Shown here: positions 34,152 to 42,844 of the stretch, in pieces
Layout: each line of letters opens with the position of its first letter
How positions within the stretch are numbered: the stretch's first letter is position 1
Assembly (NCBI RefSeq): GCF_026340655.1
Contig: NZ_JAPEOZ010000001.1
Location: 6,820,001-6,884,000 of the forward strand
DNA length: 64,000 nt
Direction of reading: 5' to 3'
Source: Streptomyces sp. NBC_01275
GTDB taxonomy: Bacteria > Actinomycetota > Actinomycetes > Streptomycetales > Streptomycetaceae
Notes under the pieces: generated by a model
Databases searched by the model: none
What the model was told of the DNA's origin: nothing
Seen by the model: only the letters and a program-made list of their open reading frames with translations
Program-made: the position numbers and the translations under genes

Positions 34152-34185
34152 ACGAAGGCCCTCCACTTCGGTGGGGGGCCTTCGT
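34152..34185. terminator. Terminator of tRNA operon / merR gene
   Basis: A 15-bp stem, ACGAAGGCCCTCCAC with GTGGGGGGCCTTCGT, one G-T pair and a TTCG tetraloop. It lies between the tRNA operon and the convergent MerR gene. Confidence 0.85.
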
Positions 34186-34201
34186 CGTACCCGGAGACGC
34201 C

Positions 34202-34846
34202 TCACTCGAAGCCGTAGCGGCGCGCCGACTCCTCCTCCTGGGCCAGCCGGTGCAGCGCCTGGAGCATCGGCTCCACCAGGATCGCGGCCAGCACCGCCGT
34301 CTCGATCCGCTCCGCCTCCGACGCCTGCGCCTCCACGAAGTCCAGGTCGAGGACGGCCGCCCGGTGCATCAACCGCGCGTAGGAGGCGAGCAGTTCGGGG
34401 TCCCAGTCGTAGCCGAGGCGGCGCAGCGCGGCCACCGCCACCACCAGGGAGCGGTAGGCGGGGGAGATGGTCGTCAGCAGTCGGGCGTTCGACCAGCCCA
34501 GGGACCGCAGCAGTTCGTCCGCCTCGACATGGGCCGCGCCCACGTGCTCGTCCTCCGCGTCCGGCTCGGGGACCTGGGGCAGCGCCCACAGGGCCGCGCC
34601 CAGCCGGATCGTGCGGCCCAGCGAGTCGTCGTCGACGTGCCCGAGCACCTTCCGGACCGTGGCCACCGGGACCCGGCCCACCTGGATCATCGCGCGCACC
34701 AGCCGCAGCCGGCGCAGATGCTCCTCGTCGTACTCGGCGGTCGTCGCGTTGATCTGGCGGCCGGAGGGCAACAGGCCTTCACGCAGGTAGTACTTGATCG
34801 TCGCGGTGGACACCCCACTGCGCTCGCTCAGTTCGGCCAGCCGCAT
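34202..34846 (-). CDS. MerR-family transcriptional regulator
   Basis: A 214-aa regulator. The N-terminal winged helix has the MerR pattern LAELSERSGVSTATIKYYLR, then LLPSGRQINATTAEYDEEHL and the helix RRLRLVRAMIQVGRVPVATV. The long C-terminal half is helical and contains no cysteine pair or TipA-type ligand domain I recognise, so the inducer is unknown. The ATG at 34846 is chosen because AAGGAGG lies 10 nt upstream and the helix-turn-helix starts directly; the frame continues to 34882. It is divergent from the DUF4188 gene with a palindrome between the two, so it probably controls both. Confidence 0.88.
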   Translation of the reverse strand: MRLAELSERSGVSTATIKYYLREGLLPSGRQINATTAEYDEEHLRRLRLVRAMIQVGRVPVATVRKVLGHVDDDSLGRTIRLGAALWALPQVPEPDAEDEHVGAAHVEADELLRSLGWSNARLLTTISPAYRSLVVAVAALRRLGYDWDPELLASYARLMHRAAVLDLDFVEAQASEAERIETAVLAAILVEPMLQALHRLAQEEESARRYGFE

Positions 34847-34860
34847 CTCTTGCGCCCCTC

Positions 34861-34883
34861 CTTGGTTAGCGGCACTATCCAAG
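34861..34883. promoter_or_regulatory. MerR-type operator between divergent genes
   Basis: CTTGG-T-TAG-CGGCA-CTA-T-CCAAG: 8 of 9 arm positions are symmetric. It overlaps the proposed -10 (CACTAT, 34873-34878) of the DUF4188 gene, with TTGCGC at 34850-34855 as -35. The position suits repression by the adjacent MerR protein. Confidence 0.65.
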
Positions 34884-34884
34884 C

Positions 34885-35430
34885 ATGTCTAACGCCGCCA
34901 CCCGTACCACCGCGGACGCCCAGGGGGACGTGACCGTCCTGCTGATCGGGATGCGCGTCAACCACTTCTGGGCCGTGCACCAATGGCTGCCGGTCATGCT
35001 CGCGATGTTCCGCATGCTGGCCGAGCTGAAGAAGGACCCGAGCCGCGGTCTGCTCTCCCGCGTCCTGCTGACGGCCTCCCCACGGACGTACTACGTCGTC
35101 CAGTACTGGGAGTCCAAGGAGAAGCTCTACGCGTACGCGAGCGCGCCCGACGCGTTCCACCACCGGGCCTGGGCGAAGATCAACCGCCTGGAGAAGGGCG
35201 GGAAGGTGCGCGGGCACGTGGGGATCTGGCACGAGGCGTACATCGTGCCGGAGGGGCGGTACGAGGCGGTCTACGGCGATATGCCGCCGTTCGGACTTGC
35301 GGCCGCGCACGGGCAGGTGCCTTTGGAGCGGCGGGGGCGTTACGCGAAGGACCGGTACGCGTACCGGTCGGGGAACCAGGCGGGGGACACGAGCGGGGAC
35401 CGGGCGGGAGGCGAGGCGGGCAAGGTCTGA
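34885..35430 (+). CDS. DUF4188-family protein
   Basis: A 181-aa protein of the DUF4188 family, whose fold is related to antibiotic-biosynthesis-type monooxygenases (dimeric alpha-beta barrel). Conserved features are VTVLLIGMRVNHFWAVHQW, the run GLLSRVLLTASPRTYYVVQY, WESKEKLYAYA, and HHRAWAKINR with VGIWHEAYIV. No catalytic residues can be assigned. The tail after residue 150 is charged and probably disordered. It is divergent from the MerR gene with a shared operator. The ATG lies 6 nt after a -10-like CACTAT, so it may be leaderless. Confidence 0.82.
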   Translation: MSNAATRTTADAQGDVTVLLIGMRVNHFWAVHQWLPVMLAMFRMLAELKKDPSRGLLSRVLLTASPRTYYVVQYWESKEKLYAYASAPDAFHHRAWAKINRLEKGGKVRGHVGIWHEAYIVPEGRYEAVYGDMPPFGLAAAHGQVPLERRGRYAKDRYAYRSGNQAGDTSGDRAGGEAGKV

Positions 35431-35441
35431 GCCGAGTGCGG

Positions 35442-35475
35442 AAGGGCCTGCCGCGGCGTTGAGGCCGGCCCTTTT
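35442..35475. terminator. Terminator between DUF4188 gene and ndgR
   Basis: AAGGGCC (35442-35448) pairs with GGCCCTT (35467-35473) followed by TT, between convergent genes. Confidence 0.55.
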
Positions 35476-35508
35476 CCCGTCAGGCGTCAGCGTGTCCGGT
35501 GTCCCGTG

Positions 35509-36225
35509 TCAGCCCGTCCTGCGCAAAGCCTCCGACAGGCGGCCCGCCGCGTCGATGACCGCCTGGGCGTGCATGCGGCCCGGGTGGCGGGTCAGGCGCT
35601 CGATGGGGCCGGAGACCGAGACGGCGGCCACCACGCGGTTGGAGGGGCCGCGGACGGGCGCGGAGACGGACGCGACGCCCGGCTCGCGTTCGCCGATGGA
35701 CTGGGCCCAGCCACGGCGTCGTACGCCCGAGAGGGCCGTCGCGGTGAAGCGGGCGCCCTGCAGGCCCCGGTGCAGGCGCTCCGGCTCCTCCCAGGCCATC
35801 AGGATCTGGGCCGAGGAGCCGGCCTTCATGGTGAGCGTCGAGCCGACCGGGACGGTGTCCCGAAGGCCGGACAGGCGTTCCGCCGCGGCGACGCAGATGC
35901 GCATGTCGCCCTGGCGGCGGTAGAGCTGTGCGCTCTCGCCGGTGATGTCGCGCAGATGCGTGAGCACCGGGCCCGCGGTGGCGAGGAGACGGTCCTCGCC
36001 GGCGGCCGCGGCCAGCTCGGCCAGTCGGGGACCGAGGATGAAACGGCCCTGCATGTCGCGCGCCACCATACGGTGGTGTTCCAAAGCCACGGCCAGCCGG
36101 TGGGCCGTGGGTCGTGCGAGTCCGGTGGCAGCGACCAAGCCTGCGAGGGTGGCCGGACCGGACTCCAGGGCGCTCAGGACAAGGGCTGCCTTGTCCAGGA
36201 CGCCGACGCCGCTACTGTTGTCCAT
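35509..36225 (-). CDS. ndgR: IclR-family regulator of leucine/amino acid metabolism (NdgR)
   Basis: A 238-aa IclR-type regulator, the length and sequence expected of NdgR/AreB, which controls leuCD and other amino acid genes in Streptomyces. The N-terminal winged helix is [22 protein letters not shown] then [19 protein letters not shown]. The C-terminal effector domain contains [35 protein letters not shown] and [20 protein letters not shown]. The start ATG at 36225 removes 20 unconserved residues. It is divergent from leuC with inverted repeats between, so autoregulation and leuCD control are expected. Confidence 0.92.
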   Translation of the reverse strand: MDNSSGVGVLDKAALVLSALESGPATLAGLVAATGLARPTAHRLAVALEHHRMVARDMQGRFILGPRLAELAAAAGEDRLLATAGPVLTHLRDITGESAQLYRRQGDMRICVAAAERLSGLRDTVPVGSTLTMKAGSSAQILMAWEEPERLHRGLQGARFTATALSGVRRRGWAQSIGEREPGVASVSAPVRGPSNRVVAAVSVSGPIERLTRHPGRMHAQAVIDAAGRLSEALRRTG

Positions 36226-36239
36226 GCAACGATACTCCC

Positions 36240-36279
36240 GTCTCACTCTGTGAAACGCAAGTTCATTTTTCCGTGAGAC
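36240..36279. promoter_or_regulatory. NdgR-type operator cluster
   Basis: GTCTCAC-TCT-GTGAAAC (36240-36256) is a near-perfect inverted repeat. A third half-site, GTGAGAC, follows at 36273-36279 and is the exact complement of the first arm. It lies between ndgR and leuC. Confidence 0.6.
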
Positions 36280-36413
36280 GCGCAACCCTTGGACACATGG
36301 CGGCCCGAAGACCGACGGGCCTGGCGGCGGGTGCCCGGGTACAGGGGCGTGGGCGTCGCCTCCACAAGATCTCTAGTTGGGCCGGCGCGTCATGGCCGGC
36401 CGGAGGGAAAGCG

Positions 36414-37844
36414 ATGGGTAGGACACTCGCGGAGAAGGTCTGGGACGACCATGTCGTCCGGCGCGCCGAGGGCGAGCCCGACCTCCTCTTCATCGATCTG
36501 CACCTGCTGCACGAGGTGACCAGCCCCCAGGCCTTCGACGGTCTGCGTCAGAACGGCCGCCCGGTGCGCCGTCTCGACCTCACCATCGCCACCGAGGACC
36601 ACAACACCCCGACCCTCGACATCGACAAGCCGATCGCCGATCCCGTCTCCCGCGCCCAGCTGGAGACGCTGCGCAAGAACTGCGCCGAGTTCGGGGTGCG
36701 TCTGCACTCGCTCGGCGACGTCGAGCAGGGTGTCGTGCACGTCGTCGGCCCGCAGCTGGGCCTGACCCAGCCCGGCACGACGGTCGTCTGCGGTGACTCG
36801 CACACCTCCACGCACGGCGCCTTCGGCGCGCTGGCGTTCGGCATCGGCACCTCGCAGGTCGAGCATGTGCTGGCCACCCAGACGCTGCCGCTGGCCCGCC
36901 CCAAGACCATGGCCATCACGGTCGACGGCGAGCTGCCCGACGGCGTCACCGCCAAGGACCTGATCCTGGCGATCATCGCGAAGATCGGCACCGGCGGCGG
37001 CCAGGGCTACATCCTGGAGTACCGCGGCTCCGCCATCGAGAAGCTCTCGATGGAGGCCCGGATGACCATCTGCAACATGTCGATCGAGGCCGGCGCCCGC
37101 GCGGGCATGATCGCCCCCGACGAGACCACCTTCGCCTACCTCGAGGGCCGCGCCCACGCGCCCGAGGGCGAGGACTGGGACGCCGCGGTCGCGTACTGGA
37201 AGACGCTGAAGACGGACGACGACGCCGAGTTCGACGCCGAGGTCGTCATCGACGCCGCCGCGCTGTCGCCGTTCGTCACCTGGGGCACCAACCCCGGTCA
37301 GGGCTCGCCGCTCTCGGCGGACGTCCCCGACCCTGCTTCGTACGAAGACGCTTCGGAGCGCCTCGCCGCCGAAAAGGCCCTGGAATACATGGGGTTGGAG
37401 GCCGGGCAGGCGCTGCGCTCCATCAAGGTGGACACCGTCTTCGTAGGCTCGTGCACCAACGGCCGCATCGAGGACCTGCGGGCCGCCGCCGCGATCGTCG
37501 AGGGCCGCAAAGTCGCCGACGGCGTACGGATGCTGGTCGTCCCGGGCTCCGCGCGGGTCGGTCTGCAGGCCGTCTCCGAGGGCCTGGACCTCGTCTTCAA
37601 GGAGGCCGGCGCAGAGTGGCGGCACGCGGGCTGCTCGATGTGTCTGGGCATGAACCCCGACCAGCTGGCCCCGGGCGAGCGCTCCGCCTCCACCTCCAAC
37701 CGCAACTTCGAAGGCCGGCAGGGCAAGGGCGGTCGTACGCACCTGGTGTCGCCGCAGGTCGCGGCCGCGACGGCCGTCCTGGGCCACCTGGCCTCCCCGG
37801 CCGACCTGTCCGACGCCGAGACCCGTACGCCCGCTGGAGTCTGA
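36414..37844 (+). CDS. leuC: 3-isopropylmalate dehydratase large subunit
   Basis: Aconitase-family subunit with the catalytic [4Fe-4S] cluster, isomerising 2- to 3-isopropylmalate in leucine synthesis. The 476-aa protein shows [42 protein letters not shown] and the cluster cysteines in FVGSCTNGR and in [12 protein letters not shown] near the C-terminus. ATG 36414 has GGAGGG at 36402-36407. Its leader of nearly 190 nt holds the NdgR-type repeats. leuD follows after 6 nt. Confidence 0.95.
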   Translation: MGRTLAEKVWDDHVVRRAEGEPDLLFIDLHLLHEVTSPQAFDGLRQNGRPVRRLDLTIATEDHNTPTLDIDKPIADPVSRAQLETLRKNCAEFGVRLHSLGDVEQGVVHVVGPQLGLTQPGTTVVCGDSHTSTHGAFGALAFGIGTSQVEHVLATQTLPLARPKTMAITVDGELPDGVTAKDLILAIIAKIGTGGGQGYILEYRGSAIEKLSMEARMTICNMSIEAGARAGMIAPDETTFAYLEGRAHAPEGEDWDAAVAYWKTLKTDDDAEFDAEVVIDAAALSPFVTWGTNPGQGSPLSADVPDPASYEDASERLAAEKALEYMGLEAGQALRSIKVDTVFVGSCTNGRIEDLRAAAAIVEGRKVADGVRMLVVPGSARVGLQAVSEGLDLVFKEAGAEWRHAGCSMCLGMNPDQLAPGERSASTSNRNFEGRQGKGGRTHLVSPQVAAATAVLGHLASPADLSDAETRTPAGV

Positions 37845-37850
37845 GAAGCC

Positions 37851-38444
37851 ATGGAAGCATTCACCACGCACACCGGCCGGGCCGTCCCGCTGCGCCGCTC
37901 CAACGTCGACACCGACCAGATCATCCCTGCTCACTGGCTCAAGAAGGTCACGCGGGACGGGTTCGAGGACGGGCTGTTCGAGGCCTGGCGCAAGGACGGG
38001 TCCTTCATCCTCAACCGCCCCGAGCGGCAGGGCGCGACCGTTCTGGTCGCCGGCCCCGACTTCGGCACCGGCTCCTCGCGCGAGCACGCCGTCTGGGCAC
38101 TGCAGAACTACGGCTTCAAGACGGTCATCTCGTCCCGTTTCGCCGACATCTTCCGTGGTAACTCGCTGAAGAACGGCCTGCTCACGGTGGTGATCGAGCA
38201 GAAGATCGTGGACGCGCTGTGGGAGCTCACGGAGCAGGACCCGCAGGCCGAGATCACGGTCGACCTCCGGGCCCGCGAAGTGCGTGCCGAGGGCATCACC
38301 GCCTCCTTCGAGCTGGACGAGAACTCCCGCTGGCGGCTGCTGAACGGGCTGGACGACATCTCCATCACCCTCCAGAACGAGGGCGACATCTCCGCGTACG
38401 AGGCCAAGCGCCCCTCGCACAAGCCGCGCACCGTCCAGGTCTGA
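37851..38444 (+). CDS. leuD: 3-isopropylmalate dehydratase small subunit
   Basis: A 197-aa swivelling domain that completes the LeuCD isomerase. Family motifs are [34 protein letters not shown] and [18 protein letters not shown]. It starts 6 nt after leuC, so the two are co-translated. Two hairpins follow the gene. Confidence 0.95.
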   Translation: MEAFTTHTGRAVPLRRSNVDTDQIIPAHWLKKVTRDGFEDGLFEAWRKDGSFILNRPERQGATVLVAGPDFGTGSSREHAVWALQNYGFKTVISSRFADIFRGNSLKNGLLTVVIEQKIVDALWELTEQDPQAEITVDLRAREVRAEGITASFELDENSRWRLLNGLDDISITLQNEGDISAYEAKRPSHKPRTVQV

Positions 38445-38791
38445 GCCGCCAGGTCTGATGCCGGGCCCGGTCTTCGGGCCCGGTCTTCGGGTCCGATCCG
38501 GCAGGCTCGATCCGCCGGCTCTGGTCCTTCAGGCTTCGCAGCGGGTCGAGTTTCGGCCACCGCGACACCCCCGCCGTACCCCCGATCGGTCCGATCGGGG
38601 GTACGGCTGTGTCTGCACCCGTTCGGCCCCGCAGTTCTCCACCGTTCCTCCCAACTTCCCACGTTAGGACGGTTGTTGCCGGGGTACGCGCCTGGTGTGG
38701 AAACGATCGCCGGAAGTGCCCGGACGGCCGTTTGAGGCGGCAGTTGCCCCCTGGGCGGGCGACAACTCGCCCCAGATGGCACAATCTGTGC
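38445..38791. other. Intergenic region leuD to small gene
   Basis: A 347-nt gap without a gene. It holds two hairpins able to terminate leuCD: CCGGGCCCG/CGGGCCCGG at 38461-38483, and a perfect 14-bp stem at 38574-38606. Near its end GCGACA (38759-38764) and CAATCT (38782-38787), 17 nt apart, form a possible promoter for the small gene at 38792. Confidence 0.6.
38574..38606 (+). terminator. Perfect 14-bp terminator after leuD
   Basis: CCGTACCCCCGATC (38574-38587) and its exact complement (38593-38606) with a GGTCC loop. Confidence 0.75.
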
Positions 38792-39022
38792 ATGGAACAC
38801 GACGGCCAACTCGAGCTCTATACGGCGGTCGCGAACCAACTCAAGGAAGCGCACACAAGAGTGCGCGCACTGCAAGTCCCGGAGGGCGTACGGATGGCGC
38901 TGACCCGGAAGCTGTTGGTCATTACGGCCGCGGCCAAGCACGATCTCGCCGATGCGACAAGGCGTCTGGAGCGGTTCATGGCGGACCTCGACGAGGGGCG
39001 AATGCCCGAAGGGGACCACTGA
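38792..39022 (+). CDS. Conserved small helical protein
   Basis: A 76-aa acidic/basic helical protein upstream of hupS. It begins MEHDGQLELYTAVANQLKEA and continues with THTRVRALQVPEGVRM-like and RKLLVITAAAKHDLADATRR segments, so it is essentially all helix with possible coiled-coil pairing. There is no membrane segment. I do not know a function. Its place between leuD and the HU gene, with typical codon use, supports a real gene. There is no Shine-Dalgarno, and a CAATCT lies 4 nt before the ATG. Confidence 0.7.
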   Translation: MEHDGQLELYTAVANQLKEAHTRVRALQVPEGVRMALTRKLLVITAAAKHDLADATRRLERFMADLDEGRMPEGDH

Positions 39023-39079
39023 TCGCCTCCGGAGCAGCCGAGTTCGTTGCGGCACAAGGGTGATTAGCCCGTTTCGTGT

Positions 39080-39108
39080 TTGATTTGCGGTATATATCTG
39101 CCTAACGT
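39080..39108 (+). promoter_or_regulatory. hupS promoter
   Basis: TTGATT (39080-39085), 17-nt spacer, TAACGT (39103-39108): a near-consensus vegetative promoter in an AT-rich stretch, giving a leader of about 46 nt. Confidence 0.7.
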
Positions 39109-39160
39109 GCGAAAAAGCTTGAACAGTTTCGTTCTGGCTAATGTCTCCGAAGGGGAAGAC

Positions 39161-39817
39161 GTGAACAAGGCGCAGCTCGTAGAAGCGATTGCCGACAAGG
39201 TGGGCGGCCGCCAGCAGGCCGCCGACGCCGTCGACGCGGTCCTGGACGCCATCGTCCGCGCGACCGTCGCGGGAGACCGGGTCTCGGTCACCGGCTTCGG
39301 TTCGTTCGAGAAGGTCGACCGGCCGGCCCGCTACGCTCGCAACCCCCAGACGGGCGAGCGGGTTCGGGTCAAGAAGACCTCCGTGCCGCGTTTCCGCGCA
39401 GGCCAGGGCTTCAAGGACCTGGTGAGCGGCTCGAAGAAGCTCCCGCGGGGCGGCGAGGTCGCGGTCAAGAAGGCCCCCAAGGGCAGCCTGACCGGCGGCG
39501 CTTCCGCGACGGTCAAGAAGGCCGCCGCGAAGAAGACCACCACCAAGGCCGCTGCGGCGAGGAAGACGACTGCGGCGGCGAAGAAGACCACCGCGGCCGC
39601 GAAGAAGACCACGGCCACCGCCAAGAAGGCGACCGCGAAGAAGACGGCCACCAAGACGACGGCGGCCGCCAAGAAGACCACCACCGCGAAGACGGCCGCG
39701 GCCAAGAAGACGACGGCCAAGAAGGCCCCGGCGAAGAAGGCGACGGCCACGAAGGCCCCGGCCAAGAAGTCGACCGCGCGCAAGACCACCGCCAAGAAGG
39801 CCACCACCGCCCGCTAG
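39161..39817 (+). CDS. hupS: HU-family nucleoid protein with Lys-rich tail
   Basis: A 218-aa DNA-binding protein. Residues 1-94 are an HU domain ([40 protein letters not shown] and the arm region). The remaining 120 residues are AAKKTT/APAKKA-type lysine-alanine repeats resembling histone H1, the hallmark of the sporulation-associated HupS of Streptomyces. GTG 39161 is preceded by GGGGA. The tail's codon repeats make 39500-39800 a low-complexity stretch of DNA. It compacts the chromosome during sporulation in known members. Confidence 0.93.
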   Translation: MNKAQLVEAIADKVGGRQQAADAVDAVLDAIVRATVAGDRVSVTGFGSFEKVDRPARYARNPQTGERVRVKKTSVPRFRAGQGFKDLVSGSKKLPRGGEVAVKKAPKGSLTGGASATVKKAAAKKTTTKAAAARKTTAAAKKTTAAAKKTTATAKKATAKKTATKTTAAAKKTTTAKTAAAKKTTAKKAPAKKATATKAPAKKSTARKTTAKKATTAR

Positions 39818-39846
39818 ACACAAGGCAGCAGGGGCACTCACGCGCC

Positions 39847-39875
39847 GGGCCGGACTCCCTCACGGAGTCCGGCCC
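39847..39875. terminator. Terminator after hupS
   Basis: GGGCCGGACTCC (39847-39858) and its exact complement (39864-39875) around CTCAC, between convergent genes. Confidence 0.85.
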
Positions 39876-39921
39876 GCGGCGTGTCCGGCCCCTTGCCGGA
39901 CTGGGTGCTCAGCGGGCCTGC

Positions 39922-40125
39922 TCAGAAGGTCTGCAGCGTCACGAGGGTGACGCGCCGTGCGTCCCCGTCGCCCTCGGTCTCGATCCGCACCCGCTGTCCG
40001 GGCCGCAGCAGCCGCAGCCCGCCCGCGTCGAACGCCGGCGCGTCGAAGGGCACCGGAGTGCCGTCGTCCAGCAGCACCTGTCCGCTGCGGCTGTCGGGGT
40101 CGTACGTGTATGCGGTCGCCTGCAT
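39922..40125 (-). CDS. Small OB/cold-shock-like protein
   Basis: A 67-aa protein rich in beta strands that resembles a shortened cold-shock domain: ATAYTYDPDSRSGQVLLDDG, TPVPFDAPAFDAGGLRLL, RPGQRVRIETEGDGDARRVT. The aromatic RNP1/RNP2 motifs of true cold-shock proteins are absent, so nucleic-acid binding is uncertain. TAGGCT on the minus strand lies exactly 6 nt before the ATG, suggesting its own leaderless transcript even though cofC ends 9 nt upstream. Confidence 0.7.
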   Translation of the reverse strand: MQATAYTYDPDSRSGQVLLDDGTPVPFDAPAFDAGGLRLLRPGQRVRIETEGDGDARRVTLVTLQTF

Positions 40126-40134
40126 GGGCGCAGC

Positions 40135-40773
40135 CTACTGCCCGGGGATCAGCAGACGCGCGGCCGCCGCGGCCGTTCGGGGACCCACCCCCAGGGCGAG
40201 CGCCGCCCGCAGATCCTCTCCGGTGTCCACGTCCTGCCGTACGGAATCGACCGCGTCTAGACGGAGTTCCACGGCTCCGGAGGCGCGGTGGCGGGCGCGG
40301 GAATCCGTGCCGAATGCGGGGAGCAATTCGCGGCCGGGGGTCACGGCGAGAAGCGTCGTGCCGATTGCGGCGGCATCCGGAAGAAAAGCGCGGGGGAATT
40401 CCGCCGCCGCGTCGAGGACCCGGGCCAATTCGAGTGGGCGAAGAGCAGGGAGATCGGCGTTCAGGGCGGCGAGCGGGGAATCGGGGCGCAGCGAACGCAC
40501 CGCGGTCGCTCCGTGGGCGAGGGCGGCGTTCAGTCCGGTGCGCGGCTCGTCGGGGACGATGCGCGCGCCCAGGGCCGCCAGGGCGGCTTTGGCCAGCACG
40601 TCGTCCGTGACGACCGCCACATCCCGTACGGCGGGGCAGCTCAGGGCGGCCGTCACCGTGTCCTCGGCGAAGGCCAGGGCGAGGCCGGGGCGCAGCGCGT
40701 CGGCGGCGGTGTCCGCGAGCCTGCTCTTGGCCAGCGCCAAGGGCTTCAGAGGTATGACCAGGGTCCACTGCAC
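40135..40773 (-). CDS. cofC: 2-phospho-L-lactate/PEP guanylyltransferase
   Basis: A 212-aa nucleotidyltransferase of coenzyme F420 biosynthesis, making the guanylylated three-carbon precursor of the F420 side chain; in actinobacteria phosphoenolpyruvate is the likely substrate (FbiD-type). Features are the N-terminal VIPLKPLALAKSRLA, RDVAVVTDD, the segment GLNAALAHGA, ALNADLPALRPLEL and the C-terminal DVDTGEDLRAAL. The start is GTG with AGAGGAA upstream. It is divergent from the acyltransferase gene. Confidence 0.85.
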   Translation of the reverse strand: MQWTLVIPLKPLALAKSRLADTAADALRPGLALAFAEDTVTAALSCPAVRDVAVVTDDVLAKAALAALGARIVPDEPRTGLNAALAHGATAVRSLRPDSPLAALNADLPALRPLELARVLDAAAEFPRAFLPDAAAIGTTLLAVTPGRELLPAFGTDSRARHRASGAVELRLDAVDSVRQDVDTGEDLRAALALGVGPRTAAAAARLLIPGQ

Positions 40774-40938
40774 CGGCGTACCGTTCCTCTCTTGTCGCGG
40801 CCATTGTCACCCGGCCCATCCGTCGGTCCGGTGGGCGGGCGTACGGTGTTCTCGACAGACCGGCGGCCCGGCGCGACACTTGTGCGGCCCCAGGCTCCGG
40901 AAGAAGTCCGGCAGGAAGTCCTAGAGGAAGGTGTCCGC

Positions 40939-41757
40939 GTGCCCCGCCGCAGAATCGGCTTCTGGTACCGCTTCGCAGCGGTCCTCTGCAAACCCTGGCT
41001 GGTGGTTCTGATCAAGCGGGACTGGCATGGAATGGAGTACATTCCGGCCGACGGCGGATTTATCACCGCGGTGAACCACAATTCGCACATCGATCCCTTC
41101 GCGTACGCGCACTTCCAGTACAACAGCGGACGGGTCCCGCGATTCCTCGCGAAGAGCGGGCTTTTCAAGGAGGGATTCGTCGGCGCCGCGATGCGCGGCA
41201 CCGGACAGATCCCCGTCTACCGCGAGTCCACGGACGCGCTGAGCGCCTTCCGCGCCGCGATCGACGCCGTGGAGCGCGGCGAGTGCGTCGCGTTCTACCC
41301 CGAGGGCACCCTGACCCGCGACCCCGACGGCTGGCCGATGACCGCCAAGACCGGCGCCGCGCGCGTCGCCCTGCAGACCAAGTGCCCGGTGATCCCGGTC
41401 GCCCAGTGGGGCGCCAACGAACTCCTGCCGCCGTACGCCAAGAAGCCCAACCTCCTTCCGCGCAAGACCCACCACGTGCTCGCGGGGCCGCCTGTGGACC
41501 TCGCGCGCTTCTACGACCGGGAGATGAGCCCGGAACTCCTCAAGGAGGCGACCGAGGCCATCATGGCCGCCGTCACCCGCCAGCTGGAGGAGATCCGCGG
41601 CGAGAAGGCGCCCGACACGCCCTACGACCCGCGCCGGGAGCGGATCGAACAGCGGCGCCGCACCCAGGCGGAGACGAGCGTGGAGAGCGGCGCGGAGACG
41701 AGCGTGGAGACCGGCGTGGAAATCAGTCACGAGCACGAGGGGGAGAACAGCAAGTGA
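40939..41757 (+). CDS. 1-acyl-sn-glycerol-3-phosphate acyltransferase (PlsC-type)
   Basis: A 272-aa membrane-associated acyltransferase making phosphatidic acid. The four family blocks are NHNSHIDP (HX4D catalytic motif), GTGQIPVYRES, FYPEGTLTRD and VIPVAQWGANE. A hydrophobic N-terminal stretch (FAAVLCKPWLVVLI) would anchor it. The tail contains TSVES/TSVET repeats. GTG 40939 has GAGGAAGG 7 nt upstream. It overlaps gpsA by 4 nt (GTGA), so the enzymes making glycerol-3-phosphate and acylating its derivative are coupled. Confidence 0.9.
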   Translation: MPRRRIGFWYRFAAVLCKPWLVVLIKRDWHGMEYIPADGGFITAVNHNSHIDPFAYAHFQYNSGRVPRFLAKSGLFKEGFVGAAMRGTGQIPVYRESTDALSAFRAAIDAVERGECVAFYPEGTLTRDPDGWPMTAKTGAARVALQTKCPVIPVAQWGANELLPPYAKKPNLLPRKTHHVLAGPPVDLARFYDREMSPELLKEATEAIMAAVTRQLEEIRGEKAPDTPYDPRRERIEQRRRTQAETSVESGAETSVETGVEISHEHEGENSK

Positions 41758-42764
41758 GCGAGTCCGTCAAGGCGGCCGTCTTCGGCACCGGATCGTGGGG
41801 GACCGCCTTCGGCATGGTCCTCGCCGACGCGGGCTGCGAGGTGACGCTCTGGGCGCGCCGCGCCGAGCTCGCCGACGTGGTCAACTCCACCCGCACCAAC
41901 CCCGACTACCTCCCCGGGGTCGAACTCCCCGAGAACCTGCGGGCCACCGCCGACCCCGCCGAGGCGGCCCGGGACGCCGACTTCACCGTCCTCGCGATCC
42001 CCTCGCAGACCCTGCGCGCCAACCTCGCCGACTGGACGCCGCTGCTCGCCCCGGACACCGTCCTGGTGTCGCTGATGAAGGGCGTCGAACTCGGTACGAC
42101 CATGCGGATGAGCGAGGTGATCGAGGACGTCGCCAAGGTGGGCCGCGACCGGATCGCCGTGGTCACCGGGCCCAACCTCGCCAAGGAGATCGCCTCCCGC
42201 ATGCCGGCCGCCGCCGTGGTCGCCTGCACCGACGAGGCCGTCGCCCGAAAGCTCCAGGCCGCCTCCCACACGCCGTACTTCCGCCCCTACACCAACACGG
42301 ACGTGGTGGGCTGCGAACTGGGCGGCGCCGTGAAGAACGTCATCGGACTGGCGGTCGGCATCGTGGACGGCATGGGCCTGGGCGACAACGCCAAGGGATC
42401 GCTGATCACCCGCGGTCTCGCCGAGACCACCCGCCTCGGCCTGGCGATGGGCGCGGACCCGCTCACCTTCTCCGGACTCGCGGGCCTGGGCGACCTGGTG
42501 GCGACCTGCTCCTCGCCGCTCTCGCGCAACCACACCTTCGGCACCAACCTCGGCAAGGGCATGACCCTGCAGGAGACCATCGCGGTCACCCGGCAGACCG
42601 CCGAGGGCGTCAAGTCCTGTGAGTCGGTGCTGGATCTGGCCCGGCGGCACGGCGTCGACATGCCCATCACCGAGACGGTCGTCGGCATCGTGCACGAGGG
42701 CAAGCCTCCGGTGGTCGCCCTGAAGGAGCTGATGTCGCGCAGCGCGAAGCCCGAGCGACGCTGA
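41754..42764 (+). CDS. gpsA: Glycerol-3-phosphate dehydrogenase [NAD(P)+]
   Basis: A 336-aa dehydrogenase reducing dihydroxyacetone phosphate to sn-glycerol-3-phosphate for phospholipid synthesis. It begins with the Rossmann motif AVFGTGSWGTAFG and has VSLMKGVE, VVTGPNLAKEIA, the catalytic Lys in GGAVKNVIGLAVGI and the substrate-binding GLAGLGDLVATCSSPLSRNH. The GTG start overlaps the upstream acyltransferase stop. Confidence 0.95.
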   Translation: MSESVKAAVFGTGSWGTAFGMVLADAGCEVTLWARRAELADVVNSTRTNPDYLPGVELPENLRATADPAEAARDADFTVLAIPSQTLRANLADWTPLLAPDTVLVSLMKGVELGTTMRMSEVIEDVAKVGRDRIAVVTGPNLAKEIASRMPAAAVVACTDEAVARKLQAASHTPYFRPYTNTDVVGCELGGAVKNVIGLAVGIVDGMGLGDNAKGSLITRGLAETTRLGLAMGADPLTFSGLAGLGDLVATCSSPLSRNHTFGTNLGKGMTLQETIAVTRQTAEGVKSCESVLDLARRHGVDMPITETVVGIVHEGKPPVVALKELMSRSAKPERR

Positions 42765-42844
42765 GCGATCCCGGGCGAACCCGAGGGAACCCGGGGGGAC
42801 AGACGCTGACTGGCGGCCGTACCACCGGGTACTCTCATGCCGAT

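Noticed and set aside
39500..39810. Regular repeats that at first look CRISPR-like
   Set aside because: They are in-frame codons for the Lys/Ala tail of HupS, with no unique spacers.
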